From Rhodopirellula sp. P2 (GTDB taxonomy: Bacteria > Planctomycetota > Planctomycetia > Pirellulales > Pirellulaceae), in NCBI RefSeq assembly GCF_028768465.1, contig NZ_CP118225.1, positions 4,073,001-4,137,000 of the forward strand: a DNA stretch of 64,000 bases. Direction: 5' to 3'. Both the position numbers and the translations under genes were made by a program. This document shows, piece after piece, positions 1-9,216 of this stretch (positions are counted from its first letter, which is position 1; every line of letters starts with the position of its first letter). The notes beneath the pieces were generated by a model, which worked only from the letters and a program-made list of their open reading frames with translations, had not been told where the DNA came from and did no database searches.

Positions 1-2
1 TT

Positions 3-539
3 CGAGTCCCCTTGATCATCTGTCATCCAGCGACCGTGAAATCAGCTGGCGTGTGCAGTGAGCCCACGATCAGTCATGACTTTTATCCCACGTTCGTTGA
101 ATTGGCCGGAGGCGAATTGCCAGCCAACCAAACGATCGACGGTCACAGCTTATTGCCGCTGCTTTCCGATCCAGCCAGTCGCCTCGATCGGAAAGCATTG
201 CATTGGCACTACCCGCACTATCACCATGACCGACCCGCCAGTGCCATTCGGGAACGAGAGTGGAAGCTGATTGAGTACTTGGACGGCACCGGGGACCTCG
301 AACTTTACAACCTGGCAAACGACCTGGGCGAAACGAAGAACCTGGCCTCCGAAAAGAAGGGCCGAGCGAGCGACCTCAAACGTAAATTGACGCAGTGGAG
401 AAGCAGCGTGATCGCCCGCACTCCGATTCCAAACCCCAACCATGACCCCGAGCGTGCTCACGAATGGTGGAACCTCAAAAGCGGCACACCTGTCCCCAGC
501 GATGAGCGCAAACGGTTCCCAGCCACTGAAAAAGACTGA
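3..539 (+). CDS. Sulfatase (arylsulfatase-type), C-terminal part
   Basis: This is the C-terminal part of a sulfatase; the frame is open to the left edge, so the gene begins outside the window. The visible part starts with a VPLIICHP strand and continues through a 'HDFYPTFVELAGG' stretch and a 'DGHSLLPLL' stretch. It ends with the 'WKLIEYLDGTGDLELYNLANDLGETKNLA' type tail that closes the sulfatase fold. The N-terminal catalytic Cys/Ser modified to formylglycine lies outside and cannot be checked. Family members hydrolyse sulfate esters, in marine planctomycetes usually on algal polysaccharides, and are normally exported. Substrate cannot be told from this fragment. Confidence 0.85.
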   Translation, partial: RVPLIICHPATVKSAGVCSEPTISHDFYPTFVELAGGELPANQTIDGHSLLPLLSDPASRLDRKALHWHYPHYHHDRPASAIREREWKLIEYLDGTGDLELYNLANDLGETKNLASEKKGRASDLKRKLTQWRSSVIARTPIPNPNHDPERAHEWWNLKSGTPVPSDERKRFPATEKD

Positions 540-945
540 GTGGCCTGGACTTGTCTTGGGCAGCGATATCGATGGTGCTGACGCAATTGGTTTTGTTGGC
601 CAACGGCCTTCGACATCGTAGCCTGGGGCATCGCCCCAGGGATCGAGAATGAATGGGAATTGGTTGGCCAACGGCCAATATCAACCCAAGCGTTTTGAAA
701 TGAATTTGGCCGTTGGCCAAAATGGGGCCGTGTTTTTCTGCTCCAGGGGCGATGCCCCTGGCTATGTTGAAAGAGGCCGTTGGCCATTAGAGGAAAAAGC
801 GCAACTTCAAAACACGTGAGCGAGGGACTCCCCCCGATCCGGCGAATGGTCCCTCGCTCACGCGTCGGGTTGTGATTTTCGCCACGAAAGTGAATGAGCA
901 GGGGAGCGGGAAACGCTTCCTCGCGTTGCCATCCGTGCATGCGGA
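540..945. repeat. Intergenic region with nested inverted repeats
   Basis: No gene is seen here. A segment around 598-642 (ggccaacggcc ... ggggcatcgcccc) returns in inverted orientation at about 741-786. Inside that pair lies a second one, ttggccaacggccaa-like near 662-678 against ttggccgttggccaa near 704-718. A further inverted pair built on gtgagcgagggac/gtccctcgctcac lies at about 817-861. The 19-base string CTCGCTCACGCGTCGGGTT at 853-871 occurs again at 16831-16849, so part of this region is a dispersed repeat. Confidence 0.6.
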
Positions 946-1554
946 CTACAGCGTGATGCCTGCGAAACCACCGGTGGTGGCCACAAACGTGCCGAGCATG
1001 CACAGCCAAACCACGTCCAAGAAGTGCCAGTACTGAGCCGCGAAATCGACGGGCCAGTGGCGTTCGTGGTCGTACTTCCCCAGGATCGATCGCACGGACA
1101 CGATCCCGAGTGCAATCACTCCGCCGGCCACATGCAGGGCGTGCAGGAATGCCAGCACCACGACCATCCCTGCGACACCTTTCCCGGTCCCGCCTTGCAT
1201 CGCGGGGCCGCCCAGCAACTCCAGCATGGCGATGTACTGGATTGCCATGAACACCACCGCGGCAATGGCACTGACCGCCAACAACGAGCCCGTCATGATG
1301 CGTTTCGAACGCCGCACCGTTCGTGTGCCCCAGTGCACCAATCCGCTGATCACGAGCAAGCACGCCGTGCTGGTGAGGAATGCATCGGGCAAGGGCGCCG
1401 ACGATTGCAAATCGCCCAGCCGACTGCTCGCGTAAATGCCGTAAAGCAGCAGACTGCTGAGGAAGAACACCAGCAGTGTTCCCAGGAACAGCCAGCCGCC
1501 TTGTTGATAGCGTCGGTCGGTCGGAAGGACACTGGTGGGCATGAGCAACTTCAA
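946..1554 (-). CDS. Cytochrome c oxidase subunit III-like membrane protein
   Basis: This 202-residue protein has five predicted membrane segments and is a short member of the haem-copper oxidase subunit III family, which in other bacteria has five to seven helices. Supporting motifs are the HALHVAGG segment (about residues 138-145) and YWHFLDVVWLCML near the C-terminus, the usual 'HW+H+VD' signature of the family. Subunit III is a non-redox accessory subunit that stabilises the catalytic core and its oxygen channel in the cytoplasmic membrane. No subunit I or II gene is nearby, so this is either a stand-alone CtaE-like protein or part of an oxidase or NO reductase encoded elsewhere. Confidence 0.8.
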   Translation of the reverse strand: MKLLMPTSVLPTDRRYQQGGWLFLGTLLVFFLSSLLLYGIYASSRLGDLQSSAPLPDAFLTSTACLLVISGLVHWGTRTVRRSKRIMTGSLLAVSAIAAVVFMAIQYIAMLELLGGPAMQGGTGKGVAGMVVVLAFLHALHVAGGVIALGIVSVRSILGKYDHERHWPVDFAAQYWHFLDVVWLCMLGTFVATTGGFAGITL

Positions 1555-1660
1555 TTGGCTGGCGAAAGCGGCGGGCGTCGATTCTTTGAACCGTCACGGG
1601 CTGCCAAGTTTAACCGCTTCGCACAAAAGCCATAGTCAGTGACCACGTCGATCTGCCAAT

Positions 1661-1888
1661 TCAGGCAGCGCGGCGTTGAACCAGGTTGTCTTGCAGTGCG
1701 ATGATGGCCGCGTCGAGCGAACCCAGTGAGGCAACCAGTTGCTGGATCCCACGTGCAAACTCCGGCCGAGGGTCAAATCCCATGTCGCCAAGCAGTTCTT
1801 GGACTTCTTCGACTTCCATCTGAAGGATCAATTCTTCAGCCGTCAGTTCGTTGGCGGGCGGACGCGGGGAAGGTGAATTGGACGACAT
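1661..1888 (-). CDS. Small hypothetical acidic protein
   Basis: This 75-residue protein starts with ATG. The N-terminus is Pro/Ser rich. The rest reads as two or three amphipathic helices rich in Glu and Leu (residues about 16-70) and could form a helical hairpin. I do not recognise a family. It lies about 106 bases from the oxidase-subunit gene on the same strand and could be co-transcribed with it. Its length and clean helical pattern favour a real gene, but no function can be given. Confidence 0.45.
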   Translation of the reverse strand: MSSNSPSPRPPANELTAEELILQMEVEEVQELLGDMGFDPRPEFARGIQQLVASLGSLDAAIIALQDNLVQRRAA

Positions 1889-2165
1889 GTGCAGCAGCCA
1901 AGATCGATGGGAGGAAACGAGACACGGTCACCTCTGCCATCGGCAATCAACCCAGTCGGCCTTCATGGAAAAGTCCGCCCAACCGGAATAAAATCCCGCA
2001 TCGGCTTTCGTCGCCCCGTTGCGGAGCGATGAGCGGCGACGTTCAGGCGGCTTCCTTTTCTGTTCGGCCTCTGAATGGCATTCCCAATCGGCGGGACGGT
2101 TGCATGTCTTCCGTGCCCAGTCACACAATTCGATCAGATCGCTGAATTCGGCCAAGCCACGCGGT

Positions 2166-2387
2166 TCAATAGTGCGGCGGTCGTTCGTCTTCCAAATCGC
2201 CACCACGTTCGTTGGACTTGTTTTTAAGGTCCTTCAATTGATCGGCGAGTCGCTTGATTTCGCGTTCGCGGCGTTGAGCGTCGAGCGACAACTCGGTCAC
2301 GATTTCGTTGAGTTGCTCGCAAACCCGTTGAGTGTGAACGAGCTGGATTTCAAGTTCCGTGATTCGATCTTCCATCGACATGCTCAA
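2166..2387 (-). CDS. slyX: SlyX family protein
   Basis: This short protein of about 70 residues is a nearly continuous coiled coil ([10 protein letters not shown] ... [28 protein letters not shown]) and ends in the RPPHY tail typical of SlyX. SlyX is a small cytoplasmic protein of unknown mechanism. The first possible start is a TTG overlapping the thiG stop codon by four bases; ATG codons follow at 2381 and 2375, and one of these may be the true start. The overlap suggests translational coupling to thiG. Confidence 0.75.
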   Translation of the reverse strand: MSMSMEDRITELEIQLVHTQRVCEQLNEIVTELSLDAQRREREIKRLADQLKDLKNKSNERGGDLEDERPPHY

Positions 2388-3247
2388 GATCCAATTTCAT
2401 TGGCTTGTGAACCGTAGGGACGCGTGCTGATCACGCCTTCCTGCGGGCTGCTGGCGGTTCCATAGAGACGTCTCGGAATGCGTCCGGCGAGGGCTGCGTG
2501 GCGTCCGGCGTCGACTGCCATTCTCATGGCGTGGGCCATTCGAACGGGTTCCCGGGCGTGAGCGATGGCGGTGTTGAGCAGCACGCCGTCCGCTCCCAGT
2601 TCCATCGCCACGGACACATCGCTGGCCGTTCCAACACCGGCATCAATGATCACCGGATAGTCCTCGTCGTCTTCCTTCAGGTATTCCAGGATGATTTGTA
2701 GGTTGTTGGGGTTCAGGATCCCCGCTCCGCTGCCAATCGGGCTGCCCGCGGGCATGACCGCTGCGGCACCCACCTTTTTCAGTCGTTGGGCAGTGACCGG
2801 GCAGTCGCTGGTGTAGCAGAGCACCGAAAAGCCATCGGCAGCCAATTGCTCGCACGCCGCCACGGTTTCCACCGGATCGGGGAGCAGCGTTTTGCTGTCG
2901 CCGAGGACTTCCAATTTGACCCAGTCCGAACCGGGGTTGCCAAGCGTTCGCAAGATTTCTCGGCCAAGCTTGGCCGCACGCACGGCATCGGCAGCGGTGT
3001 AGCAACCGGCCGTGTTGGGAAGCAGGATGTAGCGATCCGAGTCGATGAAATCCAGGATGTTCTGGCCCGTTCGGTCGTACAATCGCTCGCGACGAACCGC
3101 CACCGTGACACATTCTGTGCCGGATGCGTCCAGGGAATCACGCATCTGTTCCATCGTGTCGTAACGCCCGGTGCCAACCAGCAATCGGCTGTTCAGCGTG
3201 TGCGATCCGATCTTGAGCGGTGAATCGGAAAGAGCGTCGGTGGTCAT
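2384..3247 (-). CDS. thiG: Thiazole synthase ThiG
   Basis: ThiG makes the thiazole phosphate half of thiamine from 1-deoxyxylulose 5-phosphate, dehydroglycine and sulfur delivered by ThiS thiocarboxylate. It is a cytoplasmic TIM barrel. Visible hallmarks are [10 protein letters not shown] near the N-terminus, the LPNTAGC segment, KLEVLGD, '[12 protein letters not shown]' and the '[13 protein letters not shown]' phosphate-binding region. The length (287 aa) is slightly above the usual 255-270, with short N- and C-terminal extensions. It lies downstream of thiS in the same direction with a 234-base gap and overlaps slyX at its stop. Confidence 0.95.
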   Translation of the reverse strand: MTTDALSDSPLKIGSHTLNSRLLVGTGRYDTMEQMRDSLDASGTECVTVAVRRERLYDRTGQNILDFIDSDRYILLPNTAGCYTAADAVRAAKLGREILRTLGNPGSDWVKLEVLGDSKTLLPDPVETVAACEQLAADGFSVLCYTSDCPVTAQRLKKVGAAAVMPAGSPIGSGAGILNPNNLQIILEYLKEDDEDYPVIIDAGVGTASDVSVAMELGADGVLLNTAIAHAREPVRMAHAMRMAVDAGRHAALAGRIPRRLYGTASSPQEGVISTRPYGSQANEIGS

Positions 3248-3481
3248 AAAAAACAGATGGGGTGGAAAGGGAAGGAAGCGTCGCAGCGATCATGTTCGGA
3301 ATGCGAAGGACCGGTGAATCCGCCCTGATCAGACAACCGATCGATCGCAGCAACAATCCCCGGTCCTTTCTCTGGCCAGCAAACCGCCAAGCAGATTCGG
3401 TCCCAGCAGATCCGGCCTGCGCGCTCGACGAGCCAGGCGTGGTCGGGCAGTCAACCTGGCACCGGCCACTGATCGGGCCGT

Positions 3482-3685
3482 TCAGCCGCCACCGACCAAG
3501 GTCACCACCTCGACGCGATCACCTTCGCCAACGATTGTCGCGGCGTAGTTCTCTCGCGGGACGACGTCTTCGTTGACTTCGACCGCAAGGTAATTCTTCG
3601 GGACTTCGACCGTGACCAGCAGTTCGTCGATCGGCATGGGCCGATCGATCTGTGTGGGGCGGCCGTTGACTGTGATGTCGATCAT
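3482..3685 (-). CDS. thiS: Sulfur carrier protein ThiS
   Basis: This 67-residue beta-grasp protein starts MIDITVNGRPTQID and ends with the diagnostic VGGG (Gly-Gly) tail. The C-terminal glycine is adenylated and thiocarboxylated to supply sulfur to thiazole synthase. It starts only five bases after the stop of the upstream isomerase gene, so the two are almost certainly co-transcribed, and it precedes thiG. The pairing with thiG makes the assignment safe. Confidence 0.93.
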   Translation of the reverse strand: MIDITVNGRPTQIDRPMPIDELLVTVEVPKNYLAVEVNEDVVPRENYAATIVGEGDRVEVVTLVGGG

Positions 3686-3690
3686 GCGAC

Positions 3691-4695
3691 TCAGGCGTTC
3701 TCGTCGTCAAAGGCCGCATCAAAAGCACGGTTGCTGGGCGAGAAGTCCAGCTTCTTGGTGAACTCGCAGGCTTCCCGTGCACCGAATGTGCGTTCCATGC
3801 CACTGTCTTCCCATTCGATCGACAGCGGGCCTTGGTAATCGATTTCATTGAGAGCACGGATGATCTCTTCGAAGTTCACGCCACCGCGTCCAGGACTTCG
3901 GAAGTCCCAACCGCGTCGTGAGTCACCAAAGTTCAGGTGGCTGGCGTTGATTCCCGTGCGACCATCCAAAGTCACAATCGCATCTTTGATGTGCACGTGG
4001 TAAATGCGATCGGGGAACATGCGAATGAACTGGACCGGATCGATGCCCTGCCAGATCAAGTGGCTGGGGTCAAAGTTGAATCCGAACTCAGGCCGGTTGT
4101 CGAGTGCTTCCAGGGCCCGTTGAGCGGTGTAGATGTCGAACGCGATTTCAGTGGGGTGAACTTCCAACGCGAAACGCACGCCGCATTCACCAAACACGTC
4201 CAAGATCGGATTGAAGCGTTCCGCCAACAGGTCGAATCCCGCGTCAATCATGGCGGGGGAAACGGGTGGGAACGAATACAGCAAGTGCCAGATGCTGCTG
4301 CCGGTGAAGCCGTTGACAACATCGACACCGAACTTCTGGGCCGCACGAGCGGTGTTCTTCAGCTCTTCGATTGCACGTTGGTTGACCGCTTCTGGATCGC
4401 CATCGCCCCAGATGTATTCGGGCAGAATGGATTTGTGCCGCTCATCAATTTTGTCCAGCACAGCTTGGCCGACCAAGTGAGCGCTGATGGCGTGGCATTG
4501 CAGGTTGTGCTTGGCAAGCAACGCGTGCTTTTTTTCGCAGTAATCGTCTTCGGCGAGAGCTTTGTCGACTTCGAAGTGATCGCCCCAGCAAGCCAATTCG
4601 ATCCCGTCGTATCCGAAGTCGGCGGTCATGGCTGCCATCTCTTCGATCGGCAAATCGGCCCACTGACCAGTGAAAATCGTAACGGGACGTGGCAT
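3691..4695 (-). CDS. Sugar phosphate isomerase/epimerase (xylose-isomerase-like TIM barrel)
   Basis: The frame is open further upstream to 4833, but the ATG at 4695 is preferred: it gives [16 protein letters not shown] and has a GGAG-type ribosome site before it. The product (about 334 aa) is a TIM-barrel protein of the IolE/xylose-isomerase-like superfamily. Visible metal-site motifs are [42 protein letters not shown] and the final SIEWEDSG. Such proteins isomerise or epimerise sugars or inositol derivatives in the cytoplasm with a divalent metal. It is the first gene of the run into thiS-thiG-slyX; a link to thiamine is only positional. Confidence 0.88.
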   Translation of the reverse strand: MPRPVTIFTGQWADLPIEEMAAMTADFGYDGIELACWGDHFEVDKALAEDDYCEKKHALLAKHNLQCHAISAHLVGQAVLDKIDERHKSILPEYIWGDGDPEAVNQRAIEELKNTARAAQKFGVDVVNGFTGSSIWHLLYSFPPVSPAMIDAGFDLLAERFNPILDVFGECGVRFALEVHPTEIAFDIYTAQRALEALDNRPEFGFNFDPSHLIWQGIDPVQFIRMFPDRIYHVHIKDAIVTLDGRTGINASHLNFGDSRRGWDFRSPGRGGVNFEEIIRALNEIDYQGPLSIEWEDSGMERTFGAREACEFTKKLDFSPSNRAFDAAFDDENA

Positions 4696-5082
4696 GGAGG
4701 TCTCCAGGAAAACAGGGAACAGGATCCATTCAAAACGGATCGTAACACGAGAGCAAACGCCCTCGTGGCGACGGGCCGGCATTATCGCCGAACACTGTTC
4801 GCCGGGCAATTCCCCTGCAACCCATGAATCCAATTCCCAACGGAATCCAGTTCGCAGTCGCCCCTCCCCTTCATTCGCCGGCGAGACCGAACCGCCACGG
4901 GGCGCTCTCGTCTACCGAGGTCGTGCGGCTTCTTGATGTCGTTTTCTAGCGTGTTTCCACAAGGCGCACCGCTCACGAAACGAAGTTGTGGGGGAGGTCG
5001 CGCGACGCCGTTCGGGCGAACACAGCACTTCGAAACTGCACGACCTCTACCACGGTGGGGGCCGAAACGTATCGTGCCTGCG
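4696..5082. other. Intergenic region, nothing recognised
   Basis: This 387-base gap separates the isomerase start from the stop of the CBS-domain gene, both on the minus strand. It should hold the promoter of the isomerase-thi cluster. I see no convincing sigma-70 or sigma-54 element and no strong hairpin. Small open frames here do not look coding. Confidence 0.4.
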
Positions 5083-5604
5083 TCAGACACGGCGTTCTTC
5101 GGAGGAGAAAATCGCACTGAGATACAAACCGGTGTGTGTGTGCGGTTTGGTTGGCGTTTGCATGTGGCTGCGAACAGCACGCATCACGTCTCGCCGGGAA
5201 ATTTGCCCGCGTAGCCTGCTCTCGCTGTCCAGCACTGGCAGCCGACGACACGCGGCGTTCAAGAACGTTTGTGCGATGGTCAACAAATCAGTCTCTTCAC
5301 TGATCGTCGGTGGGTTTTTGTCCGTCAGGTCACCGACCGGGATGCTGGGGAGATTTTCGTAGGCCATCCCCACGACAAACTTCATGCAGGACTTCTCTGA
5401 AAAGACACCGACGAAATGGCCGTTGTCATCCACCACCGGGGCACCGGAGATGCGTTGCCGCAGCAGCACGTCGAGTGCTTCCAGGGAATCCATTTCGGGT
5501 GACAACGTGATGAGGTTGCGAACCATCATCTCGCGAGCCGTCACATGCGGCATGGTTCCAGGGCTGGGGGTGGGAAGCGTCGCGGTTCCAATGGTTTTCG
5601 TCAT
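5083..5604 (-). CDS. CBS-domain pair protein
   Basis: This protein of about 173 residues consists of two CBS modules. The first runs from 'TAREMMVRNLITLSPEMDSLEALDVLLRQRISGAPVVDDNGHFVGVFSEKS', the second from 'VGDLTDKNPPTISEETDLLTIAQTFLNAACRRLPVLDSESRLRGQISRRDVMRAV'. CBS pairs bind adenosine nucleotides and act as energy sensors. I place the start at 5604 (MTKTIG) because AGGACTC sits in front of it; an ATG at 5619 has no such site. The polar tail after the second CBS has no recognised domain. Stand-alone CBS pairs also occur in the mycobacterial low-oxygen response (Hrp1), which may matter given the stress cluster at 35-53 kb. Confidence 0.88.
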   Translation of the reverse strand: MTKTIGTATLPTPSPGTMPHVTAREMMVRNLITLSPEMDSLEALDVLLRQRISGAPVVDDNGHFVGVFSEKSCMKFVVGMAYENLPSIPVGDLTDKNPPTISEETDLLTIAQTFLNAACRRLPVLDSESRLRGQISRRDVMRAVRSHMQTPTKPHTHTGLYLSAIFSSEERRV

Positions 5605-5883
5605 GACGAGAGTCCTCATTTGACAAGGCAGGATCTGTAGAAAGAGTCTTCACCTGAGATCACTTTGAGGCCTCCAGGGAGACTCCGTCAAGAAAATTCC
5701 CGTCCGCAAATCCAAGCCGAGCTTTCAACTCCAGGCTCACTTCCTGCGTACTTGGCGGGCGGCTTTGCCGTTGGGGTCGCAATTCACGGTGAAATGCGTC
5801 ACAAAGGCAAGTCGCGTGCCCCAGTTGTCGAAACAGAAAATGGGGTTTGTGAAAGTTGTCACGCAGTGCACCAGGAGAGTGGA

Positions 5884-6363
5884 ATGTTGGGTCGTTGGGT
5901 CGAATTCGAATTTGATTGTTTGCCGCTTCGCACCGTTTCTCGGTTGGACGTTCCGTTGGATGCTTCGCCGAACTACGAAGCGTTTGTGCTGCGAGTCAAA
6001 GCGGCGCTGGCCAAACATGGCACCCACAACACGTATTACCTGCACCGCGCTCGCTGTGCCTTTCATCTGACCAACGACCCGGATCGCGGTCGCGTTGAGT
6101 TTCACGTCGAGGGCGTCGTGATGACCGGTGAAAAGGACTTGAAAACGAAGGCGGTCGATTTGTTGGTGACGCTTAGCGAAGAGACCTGCGATTGGCTGAA
6201 CGAGCCGGCCGTGGAGTTCTTGGCCGAGTCGGTCAAGCATTCCATTGCGGTGGAGTTTGACCGTTACATTCAGGCGGGCGATCTGACCCAAACCGAAAAA
6301 CGTTTGGAAAAAATTCAGCGGCAAATCGAAGACGGCGACGGCTTCCAGGCGATGTACCTGTGA
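5884..6363 (+). CDS. Conserved hypothetical protein
   Basis: The open frame extends back to 5665, but the ATG at 5884 (MLGRWVEFEFDC) is chosen because AGGAG lies about ten bases upstream. The 159-residue product starts with a beta strand, continues with 'YYLHRARCAFHLTNDPDRGRVEFHVEGVVMT' and ends in a helical half (KAVDLLVTLSEETCDWLNEPAVEFLAE ... RLEKIQRQIEDG). No signal peptide or membrane segment is present, so it is probably cytoplasmic. I recognise no named family. Confidence 0.7.
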   Translation: MLGRWVEFEFDCLPLRTVSRLDVPLDASPNYEAFVLRVKAALAKHGTHNTYYLHRARCAFHLTNDPDRGRVEFHVEGVVMTGEKDLKTKAVDLLVTLSEETCDWLNEPAVEFLAESVKHSIAVEFDRYIQAGDLTQTEKRLEKIQRQIEDGDGFQAMYL

Positions 6364-6596
6364 TTTTTGCGGTCGCGGATCTCTTGACACCACCGAGCTG
6401 AAATCCCTAGTTAAACAGGTCGCCCGATGTGTTCTTCGCATGGGCTGCTTGTATGACGGCCACCCGACTCACGGCCGCCTGTATCAATTGGACTGGATTT
6501 TCCGATTTGGCTTCATTGAACGATTGAATCGGTCGATTCAACGCACTGGAACCATTTCGACAACACCCAATCCGCCTCCGACGGAAGGACGCGACG

Positions 6597-7667
6597 ATGA
6601 CGACACGATCAACTCAAACTCGAAACGCCGCGCGAACCCTGGTCGCCCACGCCGCAATCGGTTTTTGTGTGACCGCCAGCATCGCTGCCACGGGTTGCCG
6701 CAGCGGACGTCCAAGCCTGAACCTGTTCGGCATGCGAGGGGAACCCTCCGCTGAAACATTGGCCGGCACTGGCCCCTCGCTGACTTACCCCCAGCCGCCT
6801 TCGTCCAAAGCCACGCCGAACGCGATTGCTTCGATCGCCGGTGGAACCGCACCAGCCACCACGCCGAGCGGAATGCCAGGTGGCTCGTCGCCCAACATGT
6901 ACGCCGCAACCAGCACGGCTGGTCTGCCAACCGTCAACAGCACACCAGGTGTACCCAGCACGCCACCGGCTTCCGCGACCACTCCTTACGGCGCAGTCGC
7001 TTCGCAGTCCAACGGCTCTCTGCCGCCGGCGTCGTATGCATTGCCAGGAAGCCAGACTCCATCGCAACCTGCCAGTTACGCGGCCGCATCGGCCAACGGC
7101 TACGCGATGGGAACGCAGCCATCTGCTTCGACCCAAACCGCGACACCACGTCCGACCGCGATGCCGCCGATCAGTGTGCCTTCGACTTCGACCCCGGCGG
7201 GCGCCGAGGCAATCGCAGCTCAGTCAGGCACTCCGGCAAGTAAGTCCAACGGATTCACTTTGCCAGGACCGGAAATGGATGCGATTGTGGCGCAGCAGCC
7301 ATCCAGTTCATCAAAGACAGGCTCGGCTTTTTCGCTGCCTAGCGATTTGATGCCCGGTCCGAGCGCCTCGACCACGGCGTCCAGCGAAACCAAGTCGTCA
7401 CCCGCCGTCTCGGCGATCGGGTTGCCCGACAACTTGGGTGAATCAATTTCCGCGACGAAAGACCGCGTCGCCTCGGCTGCATCCGGAGCCACCAAGGCAA
7501 CTGCCGACGCAGCCGCCAAGGCCGCGGCTGCTGTGACGGAAGCCCCGGCTTACCAAACCGCAACCGGTTCGGTTTCCGGCAGTTCCAACTCGGTGCGACC
7601 AGCCGGCTACATGCCTGGCAGCACGGGAGCGGCATCGGGCTACCCCAGCGACTCCGTGATTCGCTGA
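6597..7667 (+). CDS. Ser/Pro/Ala/Thr-rich lipoprotein, hypothetical
   Basis: The protein (356 aa) begins with a lipoprotein signal: a basic start, a hydrophobic run (LVAHAAIGFCVTASIAAT), then Cys near residue 34 in an AATGC lipobox. The rest is low-complexity sequence dominated by Ser, Pro, Ala, Thr and Gly with no recognisable domain. Short FTLPGPEMD/FSLPSDLMP segments recur around residues 222-256, and an Ala/Lys-rich helix (ATKATADAAAKAAAAV) lies near 296-312. It is probably an unstructured envelope protein anchored by lipid. AAGGA precedes the ATG. Function unknown. Confidence 0.65.
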   Translation: MTTRSTQTRNAARTLVAHAAIGFCVTASIAATGCRSGRPSLNLFGMRGEPSAETLAGTGPSLTYPQPPSSKATPNAIASIAGGTAPATTPSGMPGGSSPNMYAATSTAGLPTVNSTPGVPSTPPASATTPYGAVASQSNGSLPPASYALPGSQTPSQPASYAAASANGYAMGTQPSASTQTATPRPTAMPPISVPSTSTPAGAEAIAAQSGTPASKSNGFTLPGPEMDAIVAQQPSSSSKTGSAFSLPSDLMPGPSASTTASSETKSSPAVSAIGLPDNLGESISATKDRVASAASGATKATADAAAKAAAAVTEAPAYQTATGSVSGSSNSVRPAGYMPGSTGAASGYPSDSVIR

Positions 7668-7687
7668 GTGAACCACGGTTCGCTCGG

Positions 7688-9037
7688 TCATTCGCTCGCT
7701 TCGCTGATGCAGTAGACCTTCGTCAGCGTGCGGATCAGCAGCTTGCCATCGCTCACGCTCGGCGTGGCGATGCACAGCTCGTCCAGCGGGTTGGTTTGCA
7801 GGACGCGGAAGTCCGGCCCGGCTTGGATGACATAGGTCAGCCCTTGCTCGCTGAGGCAGAACACCTTTCCGTCATAGGCCCATGGTGAGGATGTGAAGGA
7901 TCCCTTCGGCGAAAATCGCTGCTTGCCGTAGACCTCCTCGCCAGTCAGTGCGTTGTGGCAGGTCATGAAGCCTTGGTCGTAGACCGTGTACAGGTAGTCG
8001 CCCGCAACGATCTGGGTCGTGTTGTAGGGTGACGCTCGCGGCTGGTACCACTCGATGAATTCGCTGCTTGAGAAGCCATCGGAGGTGTCGATTTCGCCCG
8101 CCGCGCCCGGGCGAATCGCAAAGGTGGGCCGGTGGGAATCACCGACATAGCCGGAGGACAGGTAGCACATCCCATGTGCCGCAAACGGCGAGGGAATGAC
8201 CAGGATCGACATGTCTCCATCGAAGCTCCACAGTTCCTTTCCATCCAGAGAGTAGCTTCGGTTTGCGTTTTTGCCGGGGACCACGATTTCGGTGCGAAGC
8301 TCATTTTCCCAGACCAGTGGGGTGGCCCAGGACATCGTTTCGTCGCGTGCGGTTCGCCAGCGCTGTTCGCCGGTTTGGGTGTCGAAGGCGGCGATCCAAG
8401 ACGCTTCCTTGTTGTCGTAAATCACGAACACTTGGTCGCCATGCACAACCGGTGAGGCCGCGGCGCCGTAGTCCATGTTCGTCTTCTTTGGCTCGATTGG
8501 TTGTGACCACAGCAGTTCACCTTCAAGGCTGTAGCAATACAGTCCCAGGTCACCAAACAAGACAAACAACCGCTCGCCATCGGTCGTGGGTGTTTCCGCC
8601 GCGTAAGAGCTCTTGGGGTGTCGCGGAACGACGGGGCGGCCGGTGTGTGCCTCTCGCTTCCAGAGTTCCTGGCCGCTGCCCAGGTCAAAGCAGGTCACCA
8701 TCCAGTGGTGGATTCCCTCGGCTGGGTCGCGGACGCCTTCGCCCAGGTACAAGCCTCCCTGCGGCGGCGTGTTCACTTCTTCTGCCACGACGGCCGAGAC
8801 GAACACTCGGTCACCGACAATGATCGGGCTGCCCCAGCCTTGTCCGGGCACATCGGCGACCCAGGCGACATTGGTTTCTGTGTCCCACTGGGTCGGCAAT
8901 TCAGGGTGGTCCGCCGCGACGCCCGTCGCGTCCCCGCCGCGGAAACGCGTGAAGTCATTGCCAATTGCATCGTTTGTCATGCTCAACAGGATCGCCAGGA
9001 AGGCGACTGAGCCACTCAGACATTTCACCACGCACAT
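7688..9037 (-). CDS. PQQ-like beta-propeller (BamB/PQQ-repeat) exported protein
   Basis: The frame opens at 9277, but the start is placed at 9037 (MCVVKCLSGSVAFLAILLSMTNDAIG), which gives a signal peptide. The mature part (about 420 aa) is a run of WD-like PQQ blades: FRGGDATGVAADHPELPTQWDTETNVAWVADVPGQGWGSPIIVGDRVFV, LGSGQELWKREAHTG, LEGELLWSQPIEP, TQTGEQRWRTARDE, DGKELWSFDGD, ALTGEEVYGKQRF. Planctomycetes carry many such proteins; they are usually annotated as outer-membrane-assembly-like, although the role is mostly unknown. The protein is expected outside the cytoplasm. The residues needed to bind PQQ as a dehydrogenase cofactor are not evident. Confidence 0.85.
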   Translation of the reverse strand: MCVVKCLSGSVAFLAILLSMTNDAIGNDFTRFRGGDATGVAADHPELPTQWDTETNVAWVADVPGQGWGSPIIVGDRVFVSAVVAEEVNTPPQGGLYLGEGVRDPAEGIHHWMVTCFDLGSGQELWKREAHTGRPVVPRHPKSSYAAETPTTDGERLFVLFGDLGLYCYSLEGELLWSQPIEPKKTNMDYGAAASPVVHGDQVFVIYDNKEASWIAAFDTQTGEQRWRTARDETMSWATPLVWENELRTEIVVPGKNANRSYSLDGKELWSFDGDMSILVIPSPFAAHGMCYLSSGYVGDSHRPTFAIRPGAAGEIDTSDGFSSSEFIEWYQPRASPYNTTQIVAGDYLYTVYDQGFMTCHNALTGEEVYGKQRFSPKGSFTSSPWAYDGKVFCLSEQGLTYVIQAGPDFRVLQTNPLDELCIATPSVSDGKLLIRTLTKVYCISEASE

Positions 9038-9216
9038 ATCAACTCTCGCCAAGGAAGCAGGGACCATTTGTCCCCGAACATAACCGGAATGCAGGTGGTT
9101 GGCTTGCAGTTCGCAATCGCCTGCTCTGTGAATTCTTGGGGCCTCAAAGAGAATTCTTGGGGTCTCAAAATTGGGCTGGACCCGAAATCGCCAACGCGAG
9201 CAATCGGTCAAACCTC

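Noticed and set aside
1928-2206. 92-residue minus-strand frame after slyX
   Set aside because: Overlaps slyX by 41 bases, has no domain and an unusual composition; more likely non-coding.
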